Below are positions 8,649 through 18,008 of a stretch of 64,000 nt of DNA, in pieces. The stretch covers positions 1 to 64,000 of the forward strand of contig JANXWV010000027.1 in assembly GCA_025350965.1 (NCBI GenBank). Direction: 5' to 3'. The notes below the pieces were generated by a model. That model saw only the letters and a list, made by a program, of their open reading frames with translations. It was not told where the DNA came from and ran no database searches. The position numbers and the translations under genes were made by a program. The DNA is from Rhizobacter sp. (GTDB taxonomy: Bacteria; Pseudomonadota; Gammaproteobacteria; Burkholderiales; Burkholderiaceae_C). Numbering within the stretch: position 1 is the first letter of the stretch; every line of letters starts with the position of its first letter.

Positions 8649-9998
8649 CTAGCGTTTGTGCTGGCTCAGCCAACCCTCGAGGTAGTGGATGCTCGTGCCG
8701 CCCTCGATGAACTTGGCATCGACAACCAGCTCGCGGTGCAGCGGAATGTTGGTGCTGATGCCTTCGATCACCGTCTCCGACAAGGCAATGCGCATGCGCG
8801 CGAGCGCCTGGTCGCGGGTGTCGCCGTGGACGATGATCTTGCCGATCATCGAGTCGTAGTTCGGTGGCACGAAGTAGTTCGTGTAGGCATGCGAGTCGAC
8901 ACGTACCCCGGGGCCGCCCGGCGGGTGCCACATCGTGATGCGCCCTGGTGAGGGCATGAAGTTGTACGGATCTTCGGCGTTGATGCGGCATTCGATCGCA
9001 TGGCCGCGCATCTGGATGTTGCGCTGCGTGAAGGGCAGCTTCTCGCCGGCCGCGATGCGGATCTGCATCTGCACGATGTCGATGCCTGTCACCAGTTCCG
9101 TCACCGGGTGCTCCACCTGCACACGCGTGTTCATTTCGATGAAGAAGAACTCGCCGTTCTCGTAGAGAAACTCGAAGGTGCCGGCACCGCGGTAGCCGAT
9201 CTTCTTGCACGCCGCCACGCAGCGCTCGCCGATGCGTTCGATCACCCGGCGCTGGATGCCCGGAGCCGGTGCCTCTTCGAGGATCTTCTGGTGGCGGCGC
9301 TGCATCGAGCAGTCTCGCTCGCCCAGCCACACTGCGTTCTTGTGCTCGTCGGCCAGCACCTGGATCTCGATGTGGCGCGGGTTCTCGAGGAACTTTTCCA
9401 TGTACACAGCCGAGTTGCCGAACGCGGCGCCGGCTTCGGCGCGCGTCGTCTGCACCGCGTGGATCAGCGCCGCCTCGGTGTGCACCACGCGCATGCCGCG
9501 CCCGCCGCCACCGCCCGATGCCTTGATGATCACCGGGTAACCCACCGCGCGGCCGGCCTTGATGATCTCCTTCGGGTCGTCGGGCAGCGCGCCCTCCGAG
9601 CCCGGCACGCAGGGCACGCCCGATTTGATCATCGCCTGCTTGGCCGAGACCTTGTCGCCCATCACGCGGATGGAGGCCGGCGTCGGCCCGATGAAGGTGA
9701 AGCCGCTGCGCTCCACGCGTTCGGCGAAGTCGGCGTTCTCGGACAGGAAGCCGTAGCCGGGGTGGATGGCCTCGGCGTCGGTCACCTCGGCGGTCGAGAT
9801 GATCGCCGGCATGTTGAGGTAGCTCAGGCTCGATGCGGCCGGGCCGATGCACACGGCTTCGTCGGCCAGCTTCACGTACTTCGCGTCGCGGTCGGCCTCA
9901 GAGTAGACAACGACCGACTTGATGCCCAATTCGCGGCAAGCTCTTTGAATCCGCAGCGCGATTTCGCCTCGGTTTGCGATCAGTATTTTCTTGAACAT
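8649..9998 (-). CDS. accC: Acetyl-CoA carboxylase, biotin carboxylase subunit
   Basis: Uses ATP and bicarbonate to carboxylate biotin on AccB, the first half of malonyl-CoA formation for fatty-acid synthesis. 449 residues, the standard length. Landmarks: [16 protein letters not shown], the ATP-grasp glycine loop [25 protein letters not shown], the metal-binding [18 protein letters not shown] with the catalytic Arg, and the C-terminal [10 protein letters not shown]. The start lies 5 bases after the accB stop, so the two are co-transcribed in the usual order. The AccA/AccD carboxyltransferase genes are not in the window. Confidence 0.98.
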   Translation of the reverse strand: MFKKILIANRGEIALRIQRACRELGIKSVVVYSEADRDAKYVKLADEAVCIGPAASSLSYLNMPAIISTAEVTDAEAIHPGYGFLSENADFAERVERSGFTFIGPTPASIRVMGDKVSAKQAMIKSGVPCVPGSEGALPDDPKEIIKAGRAVGYPVIIKASGGGGGRGMRVVHTEAALIHAVQTTRAEAGAAFGNSAVYMEKFLENPRHIEIQVLADEHKNAVWLGERDCSMQRRHQKILEEAPAPGIQRRVIERIGERCVAACKKIGYRGAGTFEFLYENGEFFFIEMNTRVQVEHPVTELVTGIDIVQMQIRIAAGEKLPFTQRNIQMRGHAIECRINAEDPYNFMPSPGRITMWHPPGGPGVRVDSHAYTNYFVPPNYDSMIGKIIVHGDTRDQALARMRIALSETVIEGISTNIPLHRELVVDAKFIEGGTSIHYLEGWLSQHKR

Positions 9999-10003
9999 CG
10001 CGC

Positions 10004-10462
10004 TTATTCGATGATGAACAGCGGCTGGCCGAACTCCACGGCCTGCCCGTTCTCGCACAGGATGCGCGTGACCGTGCCCGACTTGTCGGCCTCGATCTCG
10101 TTCATGATCTTCATCGCCTCGATGATGCAGATCGGCTGCCCTTCCTTGATGGCGTCGCCCACTTCGGCGAAGGCCTTCGAGCCCGGGTTGGCCGAGCGGT
10201 AGAAGGTACCCACCATCGGCGACTTGACGGTGTGGCCGGCATCGACCGGCTCGTTCACCGGTTCGGCTGCGGGCGCCACGGCCGGCGCGGCCTGCATGGG
10301 CGCGGCCATCATCATGTTCGGCACCTGCATCATCTGCTGAACGGGCGCCGCCGGCTCGGCCTTGACGATGCGCACCTTGCCATCGGCTTCGGTGATTTCG
10401 AGTTCCGAGATGTTCGACTCGGACACCAGGTCGATGAGGGTCTTCAGTTTTCGCAGGTCCAT
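10004..10462 (-). CDS. accB: Biotin carboxyl carrier protein of acetyl-CoA carboxylase
   Basis: 152 residues. The N-terminal part ([23 protein letters not shown]) matches the family, followed by a Pro/Ala/Met-rich flexible linker. The C-terminal biotinyl domain carries the EAMKIMNEI site, whose Lys is biotinylated, and the family's thumb region [18 protein letters not shown]. It is first in the accB-accC-prmA-DUF3426-pfkB series and is preceded by a 275-base gene-free stretch that holds a likely promoter at 10659-10688. No aroQ gene precedes it here, although aroQ-accB-accC is a common order elsewhere. Confidence 0.97.
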   Translation of the reverse strand: MDLRKLKTLIDLVSESNISELEITEADGKVRIVKAEPAAPVQQMMQVPNMMMAAPMQAAPAVAPAAEPVNEPVDAGHTVKSPMVGTFYRSANPGSKAFAEVGDAIKEGQPICIIEAMKIMNEIEADKSGTVTRILCENGQAVEFGQPLFIIE

Positions 10463-10658
10463 GGGGTCTCCAACGATTGGCTCGTGCGGCGCAGAGGGCC
10501 TGCGCCGGCAATTAAATGTTTTGTCGTGAACGTGGCGGGATCGGCGCCGATCATGTTCGCAGAAGTGATGCCGTTACCCGCGTTCGGTGATCGTTTCGCG
10601 AGCGGCGTTGTGCCACGGTGAAATTGCCATTGGTACCAAGAAGCCGCGCACTTTACGC

Positions 10659-10688
10659 GCCATACAAACAATTGGCGACAGTTGACAA
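10659..10688 (-). promoter_or_regulatory. Putative sigma-70 promoter for accBC
   Basis: Read on the minus strand, TTGTCA (10688-10683) and TATGGC (10664-10659) are spaced 18 bases apart, about 200 bases upstream of accB, inside the longest gene-free gap of this part. The stretch is visibly AT-richer than its surroundings. The -10 is an imperfect match, so this is a pattern-based proposal only. The rest of 10463-10737 shows nothing else I can name. Confidence 0.4.
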
Positions 10689-10737
10689 GAATTTTATCTT
10701 GACGGTAGCTCACACCAGAACCGCCCGATGCGCTGTA

Positions 10738-11253
10738 TCAGGTTCGTGCCCAACGTGCCAAGTCTGCGGCCTGAAGCGAGCCGAGTTTGCGCTGGATGAT
10801 GCCGCCGTGCCTGTCGAGGGCGATGGTGAACGGCAACCCGCCGCCGCTGTTGCCGAGGGTGCGTGCGAGGTCGATCCCTTCGAGCCCCGCCAAGCCCACA
10901 TCGAAGCTGACCGGCTGGCGCTGCAGGAACGCGAGCACCGGCGCACGTTGGTCGACGGCCAGACCGACCACTTGCCAGCCTGTTCCGGCCGGCCCACGCT
11001 GTTCCCGCTGGAACTGGTCGATCAGCGGCAACTCCTTGACGCACGGCGGGCACCACGTCGCCCAGAAGTTCAACAGCAGCGGCCGGCCGCGGAACGCGGT
11101 CATGACGAGCGGCGAGCCGTCGGGCCGCTCGAAACGCAGCGCCCAGATGGCGGCCGCAGCCGGGTCGGTGCGGCCTTGCCATTGCCACAGGCCGGCGCCG
11201 ACCACGCCCGCCGCGGCACCGGCGCCGCCCAGCATCAAAGCGCGTCGATTCAT
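10738..11253 (-). CDS. TlpA family thiol-disulfide protein
   Basis: 171 residues. The N-terminus MNRRALMLGGAGAAAGVVG is a signal with an Arg pair that resembles a Tat signal, so the protein should be periplasmic or membrane-tethered. The thioredoxin fold carries the redox motif NFWATWCPPCVKELP (CPPC), a cis-Pro stretch GGGLPFTIALDRHG, and AlhpC/TlpA features around LAVDQRAPVLAFL. TlpA-type proteins reduce periplasmic disulfides, for example during cytochrome assembly; its partner here is unknown. The ATG overlaps the previous gene's stop in an ATGA (11250-11253). It is the last gene of the rnb-tonB-aroE-mtgA chain. Confidence 0.9.
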   Translation of the reverse strand: MNRRALMLGGAGAAAGVVGAGLWQWQGRTDPAAAAIWALRFERPDGSPLVMTAFRGRPLLLNFWATWCPPCVKELPLIDQFQREQRGPAGTGWQVVGLAVDQRAPVLAFLQRQPVSFDVGLAGLEGIDLARTLGNSGGGLPFTIALDRHGGIIQRKLGSLQAADLARWART

Positions 11254-11858
11254 GAGGCCTCCATCGCGCGGCGCAGGGCCGCCAGGTCGCCGCGCCAGGT
11301 GCGGCCGCCAGCGTCGGGTTTCAGACCGCCGCGCAGGTCGTCGTGGTCGAGCACGCTCAGGTGCACCGTGACGCGCTCGCCCAGCTCGGCACAGGTGTGC
11401 GCGACGCTCAGCACGTCGATGAGTTCGCCGCGCGGGCCGGGCAGGCTGCCCACTTCGTAGTCGACGCGCCGGTCGATCAGGGCCAGTTCGGCGGCCTTGG
11501 AGTCGTCGCAGTACAGCTCGATGTGCACATTGTTGAGGCGGGTTGCGGTGCCGCGCCACACGGCGCCGGTCAGGTGCGGGCGGAACTCGGCCAGCCGGTC
11601 CATCCACACGACGGCAACCCCGCGCAGCGCGGCCAGCTCGGCCGGCTGGGTGTCGGCGCAGAAGATTGCGAGGTAGGCGCGCACCTCGTCTTCGACCTGA
11701 TCGTTCGCCGGCAGTTCAGTGCCCCGCCCGCTGCGGCTGCCGAGCTGGCGCGCGGCGCGGCGCTTGGCCGGGCCGTATTCCATGCCTTCCTCGACGACCA
11801 TGCGGGCGGCCGCGGCGGCAACCTCGTCCTTTGCGTTGGCACCGTTCGAGCCGTTCAT
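11250..11858 (-). CDS. Conserved protein of unknown function between mtgA and tlpA
   Basis: 202 residues starting MNGSNGANAKDEVAAAAARM. A helical basic N-terminal part (AKRRAARQLG) is followed by an alpha/beta domain with VWRGTATRLNNVHIELYCDDSKAAELALIDRRVDYEV and an acidic LSVLDHDDLRGGL near the end. It has no signal peptide or membrane segment, so it is cytoplasmic. I recall similar Burkholderiales proteins under misleading ligase names; I see no Mur-ligase motif. The TATRLNNVHIELY/CDDS pattern resembles the beta-strand region of minimal nucleotidyltransferases, but the assignment is weak. ATGA overlaps on both sides (with mtgA at 11855-11858 and tlpA at 11250-11253) show a conserved translational chain. 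Confidence 0.75.
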   Translation of the reverse strand: MNGSNGANAKDEVAAAAARMVVEEGMEYGPAKRRAARQLGSRSGRGTELPANDQVEDEVRAYLAIFCADTQPAELAALRGVAVVWMDRLAEFRPHLTGAVWRGTATRLNNVHIELYCDDSKAAELALIDRRVDYEVGSLPGPRGELIDVLSVAHTCAELGERVTVHLSVLDHDDLRGGLKPDAGGRTWRGDLAALRRAMEAS

Positions 11859-12598
11859 GGCAAGTCCACTGCACCCATGCGCGCGCTCACGGTGCCGGCC
11901 CGCCCGAGCACGTAGCCCGAGGACGGCCGCTTCTCGAAGCGCTTGGGCGCGGGGAGCATCACCGCCAGCTGCGCGGCCTGCATCGTACCCAGGGCGTTGG
12001 CGTTCACGTGAAAGTAGTGCGTTGCAGCGGCCTCGGCGCCGAACACGCCTTCGCCCCACTCGACATTGTTGAGGTAGATCTCGAGGATGCGCTGCTTCGT
12101 GAGCAGCGCTTCGAGCATGAAGGTAACCGCGAACTCCTGTGCCTTGCGCAGCAGCGTGCGCTCGCCGCCAAGGAACAGGTTTTTCGCGAGCTGCTGCGTG
12201 ATGGTCGAACCGCCGACGACCTTGGGGGCAGCCTTGGCGGCAGGCTTGCGCGCGTTGATTTTCTCGACGCGCGCTTCGGCCTGTTGGTTGCGCTCCCAGG
12301 CCTTCTCGAGCGCGTCCCATTCCACGCCGCTGTGTTCGGTGAAGCCGGCGTCTTCGGACGCGATCACGGCCCGCTTCAGGTTCGCCGAGATTTGCTCGTA
12401 CGGCACCCATTGCTGGCTCCACAACAGCGGGTGCTTTTCGCTCAACAGGCGCCAGGCTTCGGAGCGTTGGAAGGTGGTCGATTGCGGGTCGACCGCGATC
12501 ATCAACGCCACGCGCGCAACGAAGGTCAGCTGCAAGGCGACCAGGCACACGACCATGAGTGCCAGCAGGCGCAGCAAGGCGGCGGTGGCGGCTTTCAT
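11855..12598 (-). CDS. mtgA: Monofunctional biosynthetic peptidoglycan transglycosylase
   Basis: Polymerises lipid II into glycan strands at the inner membrane. 247 residues: one N-terminal membrane anchor (LLRLLALMVVCLVALQLTF), then the GT51 domain. The catalytic Glu region is AVIASEDAGFTEHSGVEWDAL, followed by GGSTITQQLAKNLF and the late stretch ILEIYLNNVEWGEGVFGAEAAA. The insert AEARVEKINARKPAAKAAP between the first two motifs is the usual Lys/Ala-rich loop. The start lies 10 bases after aroE; the stop overlaps the next gene. The open frame extends upstream, but ATG 12598 opens the membrane anchor and fits the family. Confidence 0.95.
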   Translation of the reverse strand: MKAATAALLRLLALMVVCLVALQLTFVARVALMIAVDPQSTTFQRSEAWRLLSEKHPLLWSQQWVPYEQISANLKRAVIASEDAGFTEHSGVEWDALEKAWERNQQAEARVEKINARKPAAKAAPKVVGGSTITQQLAKNLFLGGERTLLRKAQEFAVTFMLEALLTKQRILEIYLNNVEWGEGVFGAEAAATHYFHVNANALGTMQAAQLAVMLPAPKRFEKRPSSGYVLGRAGTVSARMGAVDLP

Positions 12599-12608
12599 TG
12601 CGTTGCGC

Positions 12609-13439
12609 TCAACCCGCCGCGCGCAGGCGTTCGCGCAGTGCCGCCAGCACCGGGGCGGTGGCCGGCCGCACGCCGCGCCACAGATCGAAGGCGGCGGCGG
12701 CCTGCTCAACCAGCATGCCCAGGCCGTCGCGTGGCACGGCGCCATGCGCCCCGGCCCAGGCCAGGAACGGCTGGGCCTTGGGGCCGTACATCATGTCGAG
12801 CGCCAGCGCGCCGGGCGCGAACACGCTGGCTGCGACCGGCGCCGCCACGCCGGCGAGGCTGCTCGCCGACGCGTTCACCACCACGTCGAAGCCCTCGCCA
12901 CAATCGGCCAGGCCATGCGAGCGCAGTGCGCACCGGCCGGCGACGTGCGCATGGCGCGCGACGAGCGCCTGCGCCTTCTCCGGCGTGCGGTTCGCAACCA
13001 CCAGCGCGCTCGGCCCGGCAGCGAGCAGCGGCCCGAGCACGCCCGCGCTGGCGCCGCCCGCGCCGATCAGCAACAGGCGCTTGCCTGCAAGCTGCACCCC
13101 GGCGCCGCGCTCGATGTCGGCGACCAGCCCGGCGCCGTCGGTGTTGTCGGCGAGCCAGCCCTCGGTGTCGAAACGCAGCACGTTGGCCGCTTCGGCGAGC
13201 GCTGCGCGCGGCGTGCGGCGGCCTGCCGCGCGGCAGGCCGCGAACTTGAACGGCACGGTGATGTTGCAGCCTTTTGCACCACTCGCCACCAGGGCGCGCA
13301 AGGCCGCGTCGAAGGCGTCGAGCGGGAACAGCGCGCGGCCGTAAGCCATCGCTTCGCCGGTCTGCCGCGCGAACTCGGCGTGGATGAAGGGCGACTGGCT
13401 GTGCTCGACCGGGTTGCCGGCAACGACATAGTGGTCCAT
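12609..13439 (-). CDS. aroE: Shikimate dehydrogenase (NADP+)
   Basis: Reduces 3-dehydroshikimate in aromatic amino-acid synthesis. 276 residues, usual length. Substrate-site motifs: HYVVAGNPVEHSQSPFIH, GCNITVPFK (catalytic Lys), ADNTDGAG (catalytic Asp). The NADP Rossmann motif is LLLIGAGGASAGVLGPL, followed by VVANRTPEKA, which selects NADP. The C-terminal GLGMLVEQAAAAFDLW closes the fold. The order aroE-mtgA in a TonB-like/RNB context is the Burkholderiales arrangement. Start 13439 lies 4 bases after the tonB-like stop. Confidence 0.96.
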   Translation of the reverse strand: MDHYVVAGNPVEHSQSPFIHAEFARQTGEAMAYGRALFPLDAFDAALRALVASGAKGCNITVPFKFAACRAAGRRTPRAALAEAANVLRFDTEGWLADNTDGAGLVADIERGAGVQLAGKRLLLIGAGGASAGVLGPLLAAGPSALVVANRTPEKAQALVARHAHVAGRCALRSHGLADCGEGFDVVVNASASSLAGVAAPVAASVFAPGALALDMMYGPKAQPFLAWAGAHGAVPRDGLGMLVEQAAAAFDLWRGVRPATAPVLAALRERLRAAG

Positions 13440-13443
13440 GAGA

Positions 13444-14304
13444 TCAATTGGAAGGTGTGGCGCTGAGCGTGGTTTCGAGCGCGTCGTCGCGCGTGAAGCG
13501 GAAGCGCGACGTGATGACGAGCTGGTCGGCCTTCTGGCGCATCGCGGCGGTGAACGGCCCGTACGGTGCCGCCGCGCGCACGATGGCGACCGCCCGGCGG
13601 TCGAGCTGCTTCGAGCTGGACGCACGCACGACTTCCGTCTCGACCACGCGGCCTTCGGCGTCCACGGTCACGTTCATCGTCAATTCGCCGTAGAGCTTCC
13701 GGCCCTGGTTCTCGGGGAAGTTGCGCGTGCCGCGCTGCTCGATCTTGCGCCGCAGCGCGTCGTAGTACAGCGCGTAGACCTCTTCGCGCGTGGCCGGGCT
13801 GATGTAGCGCCGCTTCGGCCGCGCGTTCTCTTCGTTGATGCGCTTTTCGATCTCGGCCAGCAACTGCACGAGCTGTCGGCGGCGTTCTTCCTGAGCGCGC
13901 TCCTGCGGGTTGCCCTGCTCGCGTTGCGGGTCGGGCGCGGGCAGCAGCGCGAGTTCACGGCGGATCTGCGCGAGCAGTTGCTGTTGCGTCTCCTGCAGTT
14001 GCTCGATGCGCTTGCGGGCCTCCTCGTTCGCATCGCCCATCTCGATCAGGGCCGATGGCGGCAGGGGCGACGTGGCGCGCCCGGTCTTGGCTTCGCCGCC
14101 ACCGGCCAGGCTCGCCTGGGCGATGGCCTGCGCCTTCTCGGGCGGCTCGCCGGAGCGCGAGTTGACGAGAATCACTTCCAGTGGCGTGTCCTGGAACACG
14201 CGGTTGAAGCCCTCGGGGTCGACGATGCGCACCGCCAGCAGCGCACCGTGCACGCCGACCGAGACGAGCAGCGCGAGTTGCAGGGTCGAGAGCTTGCGCC
14301 GCAT
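13444..14304 (-). CDS. TonB family energy-transducer protein
   Basis: 286 residues. The N-terminal signal anchor (STLQLALLVSVGVHGALLAVR, with the conserved SVGVHGALL pattern of TonB proteins) is followed by a long Gln/Glu/Arg-rich coiled-coil stretch (about 95-160) and the C-terminal TonB domain (YGELTMNVTVDAEGRVVETEVVRASSS ... AAPYGPF). It would span the periplasm from the inner membrane to an outer-membrane partner. No ExbB/ExbD or TonB-dependent receptor is in the window, so it is probably an orphan TonB, and its transport role is unproven. It lies between the RNB nuclease gene and aroE with gaps of 16 and 4 bases. Confidence 0.85.
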   Translation of the reverse strand: MRRKLSTLQLALLVSVGVHGALLAVRIVDPEGFNRVFQDTPLEVILVNSRSGEPPEKAQAIAQASLAGGGEAKTGRATSPLPPSALIEMGDANEEARKRIEQLQETQQQLLAQIRRELALLPAPDPQREQGNPQERAQEERRRQLVQLLAEIEKRINEENARPKRRYISPATREEVYALYYDALRRKIEQRGTRNFPENQGRKLYGELTMNVTVDAEGRVVETEVVRASSSKQLDRRAVAIVRAAAPYGPFTAAMRQKADQLVITSRFRFTRDDALETTLSATPSN

Positions 14305-14320
14305 GCACTTCGCGGTCGGG

Positions 14321-16417
14321 TCAGGCGCCGGGCGCAGCCGTCACTTCAGGCTCGACGGCATCGGCGGCATCTGCGGGCTGCATGTCGATGGCCAGTGTCA
14401 GCGGGCCGGCGCCGGTGGTGTCATCGGCATCGGTGTCAGCCTCGGAGCCTGTCTCGGAACCAGCCGTGCCCTCAGCACCGCCAGCGGCCGCGTCCGCGAC
14501 ATCCAGGTGCGCCAGCACGCTGGCGTGCAGGTCGAGCGTCAGCAGGTCGGCACCGGCCACGCGAACACTCACGTGCGCGCCGCGCGGCAAGGCTTCTGCG
14601 CCGATGGCGCGGAAGACGAGCGGCCAATCGTCCGCGCGCACCAGGCCGTCTTTCATCACCACCGCGTTCAGCTGGGTCACGTTGTTCTGCGCCAACGCCA
14701 CCAGCGCCCAGTAGCGCTCGATGCCCTGCTGGAAGCCGTTGTACTCCGCGTAGGCCGTGTCGAACGACGAGATGATCGCGAACAGCTGCACGTCCTTCGG
14801 CTTGAACGGCGCGGCCAGCGCTGCCGTGCGCCCATGGCGCGTACAGGCAATGATCTGCCACTGGTTCACGAGGTCGACATAGCGCCGCAGCGGTGAAGTC
14901 GCCCAGGTGTATTGCGCCACCCCCATGCCGGCATGCGGCGCAGGCTTGGTGCCCATGCGCACCTTCACGCCCGGGGCCATGCTGGCCTGGCTGCGGTAGA
15001 TGCCGGGCACGCCGCACTCGGCGATCCAGCCGCCCCAGGTGCTGTTCGCGAGGATCATCGCCTCGGCCACGATCAGGTCGAGCGCAGAGCCCCGGGTACG
15101 CGTGGTGATCGTCACCCGTTCGGTGCCTTGGGGCTCGGCGCCCGCCGGCGTATCGCCGTCGCGTTCGAGGCGGAAGTTGTAGTCCGGCCGGTTGAAGTTC
15201 TCCGGCTTGCCGCGCACCACTTCGCGCTGGGCCTTCAGGTGCCGCGCCAGGCGGAACGCGAAGGCCAGTTCGGGTGCGAACGCATAGGCGGCCGGCGCCT
15301 CGCCGAGCAGCGAGGCTTCGGTGATGACGGCGTCGAGCTGGTCATGGCGCAGGTTCGCGGCGATGGGCACGCGCTCCAGCTGGGTCTCGCTGCCGGTGAT
15401 GCCGAGCGTGGCCTCATCCATCGTGATGTACAGCGACACGGCAGGGCAGTCGCGCCCTGCGATCAGCGTGTAGGCCTGCACCACCTCATCGGGCAGCATG
15501 GTCAGCTTGTAGCCCGGCATGTAGACCGTGGACAGGCGCTCGCGCGCAACCTTGTCGACCGGCGAGTCGGGCGCGAACGCAAGGCCGGGTGCGGCGATGT
15601 GCACGCCGAACACGACCGTGCCGGTGCCGAGGCCCTGCACCGAGAGCGCGTCGTCGATCTCGGTTGTTTGCGAGTCGTCGATCGAGAAGGCCTGAACGCT
15701 GGCGAGCGGCAGCGTCTCCTTGATCGCGGGGGCCGCCAGCGCAGGGAAACCGGTGCCCTTCGGGAAGCTCTCGAACAGGAAGCGCCGCCAGTGGAACTGG
15801 TACGGCGAGTCGATGGCGCCGGCTCCCTTCAGCAGGTCGAGTGGCGCCTTCTGCGCGAGAAGCGAGGCCGCGACGACGGCCTTGTACTCGGGCGCGTTCT
15901 TGTCGGGCTTGAACAGCAGTTTGTAGAGCTGCTCGCGCACGGCGGGCGGGCACCGGCCGGCGGCCAGCTCAGCAGCCCAGGTGTCGATCTGCGCGGCGAC
16001 CAGCTTCTTGCGCTCGATGCCGAGCAAGGCGGCCTTGACAATCTCTTCCGGCGCCTTCTTGAAGTTGCCCTTGCCGAGGCGGCGGAAGTAGTGGGGCGCC
16101 TCGAACAGCTTGAACAGTGCGGCGGCCTGCTGGTCGAGCCCGGCCTTGGCGTTGAAGTACTCGCGGGCCAGGTCAGCGAAGCCGAATTCGTCTTCCGGGG
16201 CGAACTCCCAGGCCAGGTCGAGGTCGATGTCTTTCGCGATGGCCTGCCCCGCCGCTATCAGCTCTGCCGGCTGCGGTTTGTCGAACTTCAGCAACACGTT
16301 GGCTGACTTGACTTTGACACGCTTGCCGGAGTCGAGCTCGATCTGCATCGAGCTGTCGGCTTCGGTCATCACGCGGCCGGCGAGGAACTTTCCGGCTTCT
16401 TCGAAGAGGGCATACAT
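14321..16417 (-). CDS. RNB-domain ribonuclease (RNase II/R family)
   Basis: 698 residues, predicted processive 3'-5' exoribonuclease. The N-terminus is an SH3/cold-shock-like domain (MYALFEEAGKFLAGRV... GKRVKVKSANVLL). The RNB catalytic core carries VQAFSIDDSQTTEIDDALSV with the Mg-binding aspartates and GVHIAAPGLAFAPDS. Later landmarks are YRSQASMAPGVKVRMGTKPAPH and the substrate-clamp region YTWATSPLRRYVDLVNQWQ. The tail (about 650-698) is a low-complexity acidic and Ala-rich extension (GSETGSEADTDADDTTG). It is first in the chain leading to tlpA. I do not separate RNase II from RNase R with certainty; the absence of a clear Lys-rich tail favours the RNase II-like Burkholderiales subgroup. 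Confidence 0.9.
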   Translation of the reverse strand: MYALFEEAGKFLAGRVMTEADSSMQIELDSGKRVKVKSANVLLKFDKPQPAELIAAGQAIAKDIDLDLAWEFAPEDEFGFADLAREYFNAKAGLDQQAAALFKLFEAPHYFRRLGKGNFKKAPEEIVKAALLGIERKKLVAAQIDTWAAELAAGRCPPAVREQLYKLLFKPDKNAPEYKAVVAASLLAQKAPLDLLKGAGAIDSPYQFHWRRFLFESFPKGTGFPALAAPAIKETLPLASVQAFSIDDSQTTEIDDALSVQGLGTGTVVFGVHIAAPGLAFAPDSPVDKVARERLSTVYMPGYKLTMLPDEVVQAYTLIAGRDCPAVSLYITMDEATLGITGSETQLERVPIAANLRHDQLDAVITEASLLGEAPAAYAFAPELAFAFRLARHLKAQREVVRGKPENFNRPDYNFRLERDGDTPAGAEPQGTERVTITTRTRGSALDLIVAEAMILANSTWGGWIAECGVPGIYRSQASMAPGVKVRMGTKPAPHAGMGVAQYTWATSPLRRYVDLVNQWQIIACTRHGRTAALAAPFKPKDVQLFAIISSFDTAYAEYNGFQQGIERYWALVALAQNNVTQLNAVVMKDGLVRADDWPLVFRAIGAEALPRGAHVSVRVAGADLLTLDLHASVLAHLDVADAAAGGAEGTAGSETGSEADTDADDTTGAGPLTLAIDMQPADAADAVEPEVTAAPGA

Positions 16418-16488
16418 AGGGGGCGGATTGTCGCTCGTGTTGCTGCCTCAGCCGCGCCGCGCTGCAACGGCTGCGCGCTGGCCGGCGG

Positions 16489-17043
16489 CTAGTAACTGCG
16501 GCCGCGCTTGTACTGTGCGTGGCTGCGCGGCGCGAGCGTGCTGCTGCGGGCAATGGCGGCGAACGAGGCGCCGGCATGGGCGTGGCAGATCGCCAGCCCC
16601 AGCGCATCGGCCGCGTCCTTGCCGGGCAGGCCGGGCAGCGCGAGCAGGCGCATCACCATCTCCTGAACCTGCTCCTTCCTCGCCTGGCCGTGGCCGACGA
16701 TGGCCTTCTTCATCTGCAACGCGGTGTATTCGGCAACCGTCAGGTCGTTCGACACCAGCGCCGTGAGCGCCGCACCGCGTGCCTGCCCCAGCAGCAGCGT
16801 GGACTGCGGGTTCACGTTCACGAACACGATCTCGACCGACGCGCACTGCGGCTGGTAGCGCGCCGTGACCTCGCGCACACCATCGAAGATGACCTTCAGG
16901 CGCCCTGGCAACGTGGCCGGCGCGCTTTCGGTCTTAATGGTGCCGCTGGCCACGTAGTGCAGCTTCGAGCCGACCGCGTCGATCACGCCGAAGCCCGTGG
17001 TGCGCAGGCCGGGGTCGATGCCGAGGATTCGCATGGCACTCAT
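16489..17043 (-). CDS. ruvC: Holliday junction resolvase
   Basis: Endonuclease that resolves recombination intermediates together with RuvAB. 184 residues from ATG 17043, whose ATGA overlaps the cdsA-like stop (17040-17043); an internal ATG at 17034 (MRILGIDPG) is possible. The acidic catalytic residues lie in [32 protein letters not shown] and [15 protein letters not shown]. The tail ends in a basic YKRGRSY. ruvA and ruvB are not adjacent. It shares a tight unit with plsC and cdsA here. Confidence 0.96.
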   Translation of the reverse strand: MSAMRILGIDPGLRTTGFGVIDAVGSKLHYVASGTIKTESAPATLPGRLKVIFDGVREVTARYQPQCASVEIVFVNVNPQSTLLLGQARGAALTALVSNDLTVAEYTALQMKKAIVGHGQARKEQVQEMVMRLLALPGLPGKDAADALGLAICHAHAGASFAAIARSSTLAPRSHAQYKRGRSY

Positions 17044-18008
17044 AGATTGAAATACCAGCGCACCGAATGGAAGAACACGGGTGCTGCGAAGCACAGCGGC
17101 GCCACGCGGTCGAGCAGGCCCACTGCACCCGTTACCGAGAGCTTGCCGCCCCAGTTGCGCACACCCGCGTCGCGCTTGAGTGCCTTCATCACGAACTCGC
17201 CGAGTGTGCCGCTGCCGCCGGCCACGGCGCCCATCAGCAGTGCGGGAATCGGCTTGAACGGCGTGATCCAGTAGAGCAGCCCACCAGCCAGCGCCGCGGC
17301 GAATGCGCCGATGCCCCAGGCGCGCCATGAGAAAGAGCGGCTGATCGCCCGCGCGGCAGGGCGCCGGCGCAAGCGCCGCGTGGCCATCTCCTGGGCGATC
17401 TGCGCCAGCGCCACCACAAGTACCAGCCACAGCACCAGGAAGGCGCCGCGCCCGCGGTAGTCGGGCAGGTCGAGCAACAACAGGGCCGGTGCGTGGCTCA
17501 TGCCGTAGACGCAGACCATGATCCCCCACTGGATCTTCGCGGTTCGCTCCAGGAAGCGCTGCGGGTCGTTGGCGAACGCGCTGACCACTGGGATGGCCAG
17601 GAACACGTAGACCGGAATGAACACCGTGAACAGGTTGAAGTTGCGCCCCGCCACGATCACGTACTGCAGCGGGAGCACCACGAAGAACGCCAGCAGCAGG
17701 CTGCGGTGGTCGCCGCGCCGCGTGTGAGTGAGTGTCACGAACTCGCGCAGGGCCAGGAACGACACCACCCCGAACAGCAGTGTCGAGACGATGCCGCCCG
17801 CCACCCACGCGACCCAGAACAGCAACGAGCCGGCCCACACCGCGCGCAGGTCGCGCTTGAACTGGGCGTGCTTCGCCAGGTCGGCGTCACCACGGTCGCG
17901 CAGCGTGCGGCTGAATGCCACGACCGTGACGACCGTGAGCAGGCCGAACAGCGCCACGAACAGCAGCCCGATCTGCTGTGACACCGTAAGCTCGCGCAGC
18001 GCGCCCAT
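17040..18008 (-). CDS. Phosphatidate cytidylyltransferase (CdsA family)
   Basis: Makes CDP-diacylglycerol from phosphatidate and CTP in the inner membrane. 322 residues with about eight membrane segments (for example [55 protein letters not shown]). The family signature is near the C-terminus: [24 protein letters not shown] with the SxxKR-type metal and catalytic residues. It overlaps the upstream acyltransferase by one base (TGATG at 18006-18010), so lysophosphatidate acylation and CDP-activation are encoded together. This looks like the CdsA paralogue that pairs with PlsC-type genes rather than the uppS-linked housekeeping copy, since no uppS, dxr or rseP is nearby. Confidence 0.88.
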   Translation of the reverse strand: MGALRELTVSQQIGLLFVALFGLLTVVTVVAFSRTLRDRGDADLAKHAQFKRDLRAVWAGSLLFWVAWVAGGIVSTLLFGVVSFLALREFVTLTHTRRGDHRSLLLAFFVVLPLQYVIVAGRNFNLFTVFIPVYVFLAIPVVSAFANDPQRFLERTAKIQWGIMVCVYGMSHAPALLLLDLPDYRGRGAFLVLWLVLVVALAQIAQEMATRRLRRRPAARAISRSFSWRAWGIGAFAAALAGGLLYWITPFKPIPALLMGAVAGGSGTLGEFVMKALKRDAGVRNWGGKLSVTGAVGLLDRVAPLCFAAPVFFHSVRWYFNL

